A stretch of DNA of 64,000 nucleotides from Dryomyza anilis (lineage: Eukaryota; Arthropoda; Insecta; Diptera; Dryomyzidae). Location of the stretch: positions 56,376,028 to 56,440,027 of the forward strand of contig OX638133.1 in NCBI GenBank assembly GCA_951804985.1, in the 5' to 3' direction. The notes beneath the pieces were generated by a model. It did not search any database. It was not told where the DNA came from and saw only the letters and a program-made list of their open reading frames with translations. A program made the position numbers and the translations under genes. Shown in pieces: positions 57,523 to 64,000 of the stretch (positions are counted from its first letter, which is position 1; every line of letters starts with the position of its first letter).

Positions 57523-58532
57523 TCACAGGAAATCAATGAATAATTTCTGAAATGGTCGATCAGTCACCGTTTCGGCTCCCATGGGTGGTTTCAAAACTTT
57601 GGTGACAGATTTGTTCTGTTTACACGCTTCACACTTTGCAATATAATTGAGCACTTGTGTAGCCATATTTGGCCAATAGTATAGTTGTCGTAGGCGTTGA
57701 AGCGTCTTATGAATACCCCCATGAGAAGTTGTTGGTGGTTCGTGAGCTTCAGCTATTAGCGCATTCGTTAATGTTGACGGGATCCACAGTTTCCACGAAA
57801 ACTCATCGGTTTCTGGTGTTCGATCGAAGAGTGTGCGTTTGTAGATGTAATTATCTATCACTTTCAAATCTGGCAAACAATCTTTGTTATCTTCTACTTT
57901 TTTCCTCATCTCACTATATTCTTCGCAATCAAACTCAGTTGTGTCGAAACCAAGGATAGGGTACTCGTCTGCAGTGAGTGTTTCGATAAACGCGCACGAC
58001 AGAGTATCAGGAACAACGTTCAGCGTACCTTTTCGATGTTCGATCGTACGATGAAATCGTACGCTTGCAATTTTAAACTCCATCGCGCCAATCTGCCGGA
58101 CAGATCTTTAAGTGGCATTAGCATTAGCCACTTAAGAGATGTATGGTCGGTGATCACCGTGAACGGCATGCGCTCCATATACGGCCTGTACTTCTGTATC
58201 GCTGCTACTGCCGCTAGGCACTCTTTTTCGGTGACTGTGTAGTTCAAGTGAGCCGGGTTCAATTTTTGCGAGAAATTGCTAATTGGGCGTTCTTCGCCTT
58301 GATCATTTTGTTGAAATAGCACGGCACCTATTCCCCTGTTGGATGCGCCGCACTGAATGTAAAAGTGCTTTGTGAAATCAGCGTTGATGAGGACGGGGGC
58401 TATCGATATGACGTCTTTTAGTTTTTGGAATGCCTCAAGAGCCTCTGGTGTCATTTTGAATTTCACACCTTTCCTCAAAGTGTCGGTGATAGGTGATGAT
58501 AAAGTTGAGAAGTCGACCTGACAATCCCACAA
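57523..58532 (-). pseudogene. RNase H and integrase HHCC region, element B
   Basis: 58532-58020 is RNase H (ALEAFQKLKDVIS, HFYIQCGASNRGIGAVLFQQ, VITDHTSLKWLM). The first catalytic Asp expected in TDAS is Gly here (CGAS), in both units. A 4- to 5-base expansion near 58048 shifts the frame, and 58083-57523 continues with the HHCC zinc motif and ends in LFIDFL followed by TGA where Gly is expected. Confidence 0.85.
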
Positions 58533-59101
58533 AGCTACGAACGTCTCTCGGGGTTTTGGGTACAGGAAAATTATTTATTGCGTTGATCTTTTCGGGGTCT
58601 GTGCTTATTTCCCCATCACCCACATTGAATCCTAAGTATTTTAGGTGCTTGAAGCCAAACACTGATTTCTTCGCATTTACAGTTAGTTTTGCTGTCTTCC
58701 GACATTCTGCGACTTCGGCAAGTGTTTGTAAAAATGAGTCAAACTCATTTCCGATGACGAGCAGATCATCCAGGTAGACGAAGACCTTTTGTCGTAGGTG
58801 TTGTGGAACGATCTTGTCCATTAAGCGACACATTCGTTGCGCGGCGTTGCAAAGGCCGAATGGCATCACCAGGAATTGGTACAACGGTCTACCTGGAATC
58901 GTAAACGCCGTCTTTCAGATCAATGCTCGCTATGTATTTTGATTTCTCCAAATGCTGCAGATGTCCGTCAATGTTAGGCATTGGAAACTCGTCCTTTACC
59001 GTGTATTTGTTCACATCGCGCGAGTCGAAACATAATCTATTTTTGCCTGGTTTGCGGCAAAGCGGTACGCCTAAGATTATTTCAGTTGCGAGAGCTGGAC
59101 A
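58435..59101 (-). pseudogene. Reverse transcriptase of element B
   Basis: Minus strand. The N-terminal part near 59060-58900 reads LCFDSRDVNKYTVKDEFPMP after translation; a shift near 58895 follows, then 58884-58435 with FLVMPFGLCNAAQRM and the intact active-site box VYLDD. The connection region NFPVPKTPRDVRSFVGLSG is at the end. The RT box is thus intact in B, unlike A. A sequence relation to the mdg3/Blastopia group is my impression only. Confidence 0.85.
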
Positions 59102-59110
59102 AAGGTAAAA

Positions 59111-59371
59111 TTATATTGATTTTGTCGTATCCTTGAAATTTACGTCGGCGTTAATTTTGCCAATGACATCGTGGCTGTTTTCACATGACCTGATTTGGCG
59201 AATCTCTAGACCTAGATTTTTAACCAGATCCCTGCAGCCGTGGCCAAGGAAATTCAATGAGGCACCAGAGCCAAGGAATTCTGATAATCTTTTGTTGCCG
59301 ATTTTAAAAGTCGCATGTGGCCTTACATCATCATAATGGCACAATTCCGATGCATTCATCGCTTTTCGCAC
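59111..59371 (-). pseudogene. Protease region of element B
   Basis: Contains HATFKIGNKRLSEFLGSGAS. The aspartic-protease motif should read D-S/T-G; here the Asp position is Gly (GGC in place of GAC). The protease would be inactive. No ATG start at a sensible place; part of gag-pol. Confidence 0.65.
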
Positions 59372-59473
59372 CTCTTGTCGGTCTTTGTAGCTATTCCTTG
59401 TCTTTTTTTATCTTGTTTGTGATTTCGCCGACGTCAAAAATTCTTCTTCTCGCCTATTGATACTCCGCGATCC

Positions 59474-59883
59474 TCACGTGAATTGGCTTAATAACAAGCA
59501 CTTGTTTGTATTGATATTGTTGGTATTTTTTAAAATTTCTATGTTTTTCACCCTTTCAGGTGCGTGAGTTTCTTCACTACCCGATGATTTGGAGTTTATT
59601 GCCACTTGTGTCGCTGGTTTGATTTCGACGGAGCTATCGTTGTTGTCGAGCGTGACTAATCCGTGCGTGTCTCCCTCGTCCGACCGTTTCCCGGATTGCA
59701 CCTCGGGCACTGGGGCGTTATTACGTTCTCCAGCCCGCAGTGGTAGCAAAACCGGTTTCGCTGTGGTGCTGGACACGTAAAGAAACCGTGACCCTGCTGC
59801 TTGCAGTTCAAGCACGCAAGTTCACGCCGTTGCTGTTGTGTATACGCTCTTCCTGGTAGGTTGTTGTGAATTAGCGCATACAT
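59474..59883 (-). pseudogene. gag zinc-knuckle region of element B
   Basis: 59883-59656 carries CX2CX4HX4C (CLNCKQQGHGFFTC) and a second cysteine-rich motif (CYHCGLENVITPQC) that lacks the His. A Cys-rich second motif of this kind occurs in some insect gypsy Gags (memory). The frame changes into 59815-59474, of uncertain status. The 5' half of gag is missing, cut at about 59940 where element C begins. Confidence 0.7.
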
Positions 59884-59940
59884 TTTTCTTTTCTTTATGG
59901 TTCTTCACTATTCATTCAGTTTTGGATGTTTCTGTACATA

Positions 59941-60513
59941 TGTTGAGCGCATCATGTTTGTATATCATGTTGTACTCATGTTGTACAGCAACATGTTCAT
60001 AGCATTGTCCCAACGCTTCACGTTGGCAACAATGATAATAATTTGGCAAGCGCTATAGCTTTGCTTAGACCACACCTCTTTCAGGTTAGCTTGCACAGTT
60101 AACAGAAGCTGGCAATAATTTGGCGAAGCGCTAAAGCTTTACTTAGACCACACCTCTTTCAAGAGGCTTGCAATACAATTTTCCATTGCATAATTTTGGG
60201 TCTATGTTAAAATAAGCTAAGCATTGCCAACAATTCTGATATTTCGTAATTGGTGTCAAATAGGAAGTCGGGCTTTCTTCAAAAGTCACGTACACCAAAA
60301 TTGAATTTAAGAAAAGCTTGCAACGAAGGTATTGTAAATACCTTTCGTCGCAATTTAAATATTGTAGTTTAACCAACCTCAAGTGGAGGTACTAAAATAG
60401 TAAAAGTGTCTTTTCAACTCTAAAAATAAAAAATGTCTTTTTATTAATTTAATTGTAAAATAAATAAATGTAAAATAAATCAACTCTATCTTTACAACTC
60501 TAACTTTACAACA
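59941..60513 (+). repeat. Probable 5' LTR of element C
   Basis: Ends ACAACA at 60508-60513, right before a primer-binding site. The start TGTTG at 59941 is the best match to the expected inverted end; starts at 59969 or 59980 are also possible. Contains an internal duplication of about 77 bp (AATTTGGC(G)AAGCGCTA... near 60030 and 60118). Confidence 0.55.
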
Positions 60514-60515
60514 TT

Positions 60516-60533
60516 TGGCGCAGCCAGTACGTC
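60516..60533 (+). promoter_or_regulatory. Primer-binding site of element C
   Basis: TGGCGCAGCCAGTACGTC directly after ACAACATT. TGGCGCAG-type sites are used by 17.6/297-like insect gypsies with tRNA-Ser (memory). Confidence 0.65.
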
Positions 60534-61288
60534 GGTACCAACCTCTCAAGGACCGAGAGTGGGAAGGAGGACGTAGAACGAAGGGAGGAGGACGAAGGAC
60601 GTAAAAAACCCAAATAGAAAATGGTGAGTTTTTAAAGTTTTGAATAAAAAATATTTACACATTCTAACTATTTAAAAAAAAATAAATCAATGAAAAATAA
60701 AAATATAAAATTAAATACACACTGAGATTCCAAATCACGGACCCTCTAGTGTATAATAGAAATATTAATTTAAAATAATATGGAAAGTGAAAAAAAGTAC
60801 TACGAAATATTACTTAAAATAATATAATATATAATAAAAATATGACAATAAATAAAAGAAAATACACACTGCGAATCCGAACTCCGGACCCTTCAGTGTA
60901 TAATAAAATAATTCATACTATTAGTATGTAAATTATAATTTTCATTAAATATAAAACGATAAAACTATAAAATCAAACAAATATTTATATTCAAAACGTA
61001 TCAGTTTTTCGCAGCACTGAATGCTGGTGATAAAAATAATAAATTTGTATATCAAATTAAAAGGAAATTAAAATGCGATAAAAAAATCAGTATATAATAA
61101 TTTATGAAATTATAATTTACAAAATAATTTATAAATTATTAAATTAAAAATACAATATAAAATATTTAAATCAAAATATGTAAAATGTAAAGATTTATAT
61201 AAAAAAAATATCATAAGTAAAGGTAAACAAAGGACAATATACCACGAAACAAATTAAGAAATAGTAAATTACACTGTCGACAATCAAA
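60534..61288. other. 5' leader of element C
   Basis: AT-rich leader before gag, with an imperfect repeat ACACACTGAGATTCCAAA / ACACACTGCGAATCCGAA (near 60716 and 60865). No gene. Confidence 0.55.
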
Positions 61289-62326
61289 ATGGGTACGGAA
61301 AATATTTTGAAACTCACCATTATTAAAAACAGAAATTTACAGATTTATTGAAGGTTGTAAAGCTGCCAAGCTTGGAATTCAAGATTCAGAGAATAATGTA
61401 TTTATTAAATGCGTTAGATTACGATTGAATGGGGATGCTTATGACTTAGAAAGGTCAAGAAACTTCGGAAAAATAGAAGATTGATACGATATGCTAAAAA
61501 ATATATACTTAGAAGTAGTTTCCTTAGATTCAGTACTACAAAAGATTAGACAAACATATCAAAATAGTGGAGAAAAGTTGAGGGCATTTGCCAGAAGGTT
61601 ATATGGATTACAATTCAAGGCATTGGAGATCGCCAGTAAAAAGTACAGAAAAAACATAGGTATTGATGACGTGTTCAGATTAGAGTTGTTGGATTCAGTT
61701 CTGACTTCTTTCAAAATTGGAGTTCGGGATCCAACAATAAAAATTATAATGTTTGGTAGCAAGCTCTCAATGTGGATGCTCTTATGTAGCGAGAACCATG
61801 GTCGAAACAGGCAGATGAAGCAAAACGTTAGCAGATGAATTTGGACAAGTAATTAATAATGATGATATAAATTCCGAAATAGGGAGAACATTTCCAATAT
61901 GTTCCTTTTGTAAAAAATCAGGACATAGGGAAGATTGCTGGAATGGGAAAAACATGCCTTTCTGCAAAGCGTGTCAAACTTATGGACACGAATCTAATTG
62001 GAAATGTGGAAATAATAAAATGAAAAATATGAATACACCTGCAAATTATGCACAACAAGGTGATAATAATAATCAAATGAAAAATAATACAAGTAATATG
62101 AAATGCTCATGGTATAATAGAAAAGGGCATACAATAACTAATTGTTATGCGGAAGAAAATATAGAATCAGCTACAGGTAATATAGTTAGGACGGAAGTTG
62201 TAGAAGTTTGTAGTATAACACTACAAAAAAGCGAAATAAAGAGTATAAGTAATCAAGAAAATAAAGAGCAAAAAGTGAAGATACATATTAATGAAGATAG
62301 AAATCTTCCAACAAAAACATATAATG
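61289..62326 (+). pseudogene. gag of element C (broken)
   Basis: ATG at 61289 (MGTENILKL). A deletion of about 38 nt compared with element D shifts the frame after eight or nine codons. The frame is open again at 61491-61838, after a TGA at about 61482. It shifts near 61780, and the zinc region follows: CSFCKKSGHREDC (HX3C), CKACQTYGHESNWKC (HX5C), and a third motif in which the second Cys is Tyr (CSWYNRKGHTITNC). Interrupted by the LTR of element D at 62327. Confidence 0.75.
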
Positions 62327-62924
62327 TGTTGTGTATCATAATCGTAGAGTTCACAGCTTACATATGATCCACTGTTGTGTATCATAATCGTGGAACTTAC
62401 AGCGTGCTTATGATCCACAACATAACATAACCAGTACATTTTTCTTTATGGCATACTTTTAGGGTTAAGCATTATGCATGTTAAACACAAACAGCATTTA
62501 ATTGTCTTGGCGCACACAGCTTAACATAGCACAGGTATACACGCCCACGTTAAATAGGTCACTCAGATAAACGCTGACTTAGTTATTTTAGAATGATGAA
62601 AGTACTCAATTTATAGTGAAATTATAAATACGCTGACTAAGTTATTGTAGCATGATGAAATTACTCAATTTATTGTGAAATTATAAGAATACGAGGTGTT
62701 AAGTAGAAGTTAAGTATAGACTAAGAATCAATTGTTTTCGATAAGCTGAACTGTCTACAAATAAGTGTTAAGTATAAGTGTAACCAACTTTTAAAGCGAA
62801 ATAAAGTGTCTTGAAGTAAAAAAGACCCGGTTGTTTTAAATAATATAAAGAAAGTAAAAAGGACTCAGTAAGTATAAATAGGATCAAGTTAAAGTCCTAG
62901 TAGAAGGACTTTTAACATACAACA
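62327..62924 (+). repeat. 5' LTR of element D
   Basis: Ends ACAACA at 62919-62924. Two possible starts, TGTTGTGTATC at 62327 and at 62373, because the first 46 bp are a direct duplication. Inserted in the gag of element C. Confidence 0.7.
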
Positions 62925-62927
62925 TTT

Positions 62928-62945
62928 TGGCGCAGCCGGTTTTCG
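62928..62945 (+). promoter_or_regulatory. Primer-binding site of element D
   Basis: TGGCGCAGCCGGTTTTCG directly after ACAACATTT, sharing its first ten bases with element C. Confidence 0.7.
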
Positions 62946-63795
62946 GACCATACATCAACTCCCAAGGGACGAGAAGGACTGGATGGAGATTAATATTGGA
63001 AGAAATAACTATTTTGGATCATGGAAAATATTTTTTGTATTTGTAAGTATTGTGAAAAATAGTGGAAACAAAAAATATGTGCGGTAAAAAAAAAAAAAAA
63101 TTATGAATTTGTGATATAGAACAAAAGAAATATTTGAGAATTTTAATAAGCAAAAAATAATGGAATTATGAAAATTGACATTTGTAGAAATAAAATAAAG
63201 ATCAATTGAAAATTTTGAAATAAATTGTGGAATAAAATAAACTTTTAATAAAACTGTGAAATAAAATTGTGAAATGAATTACATAAATTATAAAATTTTA
63301 TAAATCAGGAAATTAAATAAGTAAACTAAATTTTTTTTATTAAATTGATTAATTGATATATTGAGGAACATTTTTAAAGTAATTGTGAAACATTATAAAT
63401 TAGTTTGGACATTTAATAATAATGATTAATAAATTTGTAAATTTAAATAAATTGAATAAAATAAGAATTTTGATACAGCAATGTTTTTATAATGTCGCGA
63501 AATTAATTAAAGAACAAAACTGGAAAATTAAAAAAAAAATAAATAAATTGAACAAATAAGTTAATTTAGGATTCATAAATAATATGTTGATATGATTTTG
63601 AAATATAGATTAAAAAGGTTAAATAATGAAACATAAAATGTGATAAATAAGGTAGTAAAAAATTTAATAGATAAATGAAATAATGGTTAAAAGTTGATTT
63701 AATATGAAACTAGTAAAAACAAAATAAATAATTTATTTAAGAAAGGTATAGCTAATTATATGATAAGGTAAATGGAAAAATAAGAAACACTAATA
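62946..63795. other. 5' leader of element D
   Basis: Very A/T-rich, no open frame. Only scattered similarity to the element C leader. Confidence 0.55.
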
Positions 63796-64000
63796 ATGGG
63801 TACTGAAAATGTATTGAAACGCGTTCATTACGTTGTTCCTTACTTTTCTGGGGCAGAATCTCCATTATTAGAAACAGAATTATATAAATTTATTGAATGT
63901 TGTGAAACAGCTAAGCTTAAAAGTAAGGAATCAGATAATGAGGAATTTATTAAATGCGTTAAGTTACGTTTGGAGGGAGATGCCTATAAATTAGTAAGGA
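63796..64000 (+). CDS. gag of element D, open to the window end (partial)
   Basis: ATG at 63796, in frame for 68 codons to the window edge with no stop. Begins MGTENVLKRVHYVVPYFSG and continues with FIKCVKLRLEGDAYKLVR. The start (acidic, FSG, helix) is like Gag proteins of 17.6/297-type insect gypsies from memory. It matches the broken gag of element C with an extra block of about 38 nt. Whether it stays open cannot be seen. Confidence 0.75.
   Translation, partial: MGTENVLKRVHYVVPYFSGAESPLLETELYKFIECCETAKLKSKESDNEEFIKCVKLRLEGDAYKLVR

Larger units (their letters stand above)
55334..58561. repeat. Tandem segmental duplication, unit b
   Basis: Collinear with 52545-55333 but retaining the element tip and target site (56268-56730). 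Its right end GGGGTTTTGGGT at 58561 continues into intact element B sequence, so unit b is at the original right side. Confidence 0.85.

Overview
The window is eukaryotic, AT-rich, intergenic DNA made almost entirely of transposable elements and their duplications. No host gene, rRNA or functional tRNA gene is recognisable. The retrotransposon families (Ty3/Gypsy), the 8-bp and 3-bp target-site duplications around TIR elements, and a tRNA-headed SINE whose body resembles SINEs I remember from higher flies suggest an insect, probably a dipteran. Order level is moderate confidence; species cannot be given.

Region 1 (1-29135) is a head-to-tail array of three long repeats of 9441, 9908 and 9786 bp, nearly identical to each other. 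Each holds a flank module, a 3'-truncated Ty3/Gypsy element (here element A: 5' LTR, gag, protease, RT, RNase H), an array of a 468-bp repeat (2, 3 and 3 copies), a TIR element with a hAT-like MITE nested in it, and a SINE fragment. Region 2 (29136-44804) is a large imperfect palindrome. Its left arm holds an LTR-to-LTR copy of element A with most of RT deleted. Its right arm holds an inverted, full-length copy (38008-43064). A 545-bp MITE sits at the centre (35275-35819), and a SINE with perfect 8-bp target duplications is present in the right arm only. Region 3 (44805-49837) is a tandem duplicate of most of the right arm.

All copies of element A lie at the same target site (CTAT/ATAG) in the same flanking DNA and share the same disabling lesions, including YVDE in place of YxDD in every copy that retains the RT active site. 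The family here therefore multiplied by segmental duplication of one dead insertion, not by retrotransposition.

Region 4 (49838-51740) is gene-free and contains a PIF/Harbinger-like MITE and a TTTA microsatellite. Region 5 (about 51000-59940) is a second gypsy element (element B, minus strand, possibly mdg3-like). Its 3' part was hit by a fold-back/hAT-like element (51741-56415, 8-bp target duplication) with about 110-bp subrepeats in both orientations; a segment spanning both was then tandemly duplicated (52545-55333 and 55334-58561). Region 6 (59941-64000) has two nested, related LTR elements (C and D) whose primer-binding sites begin TGGCGCAGCC. C is broken. D starts an open gag that runs off the window.

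No new enzymatic or defence system is evident. The notable biology is structural: a palindromic and tandem array built on one dead retrotransposon, of a kind that could produce long hairpin or piRNA-precursor transcripts. That last point is inference. An assembly artefact in the near-identical repeats must also be excluded.
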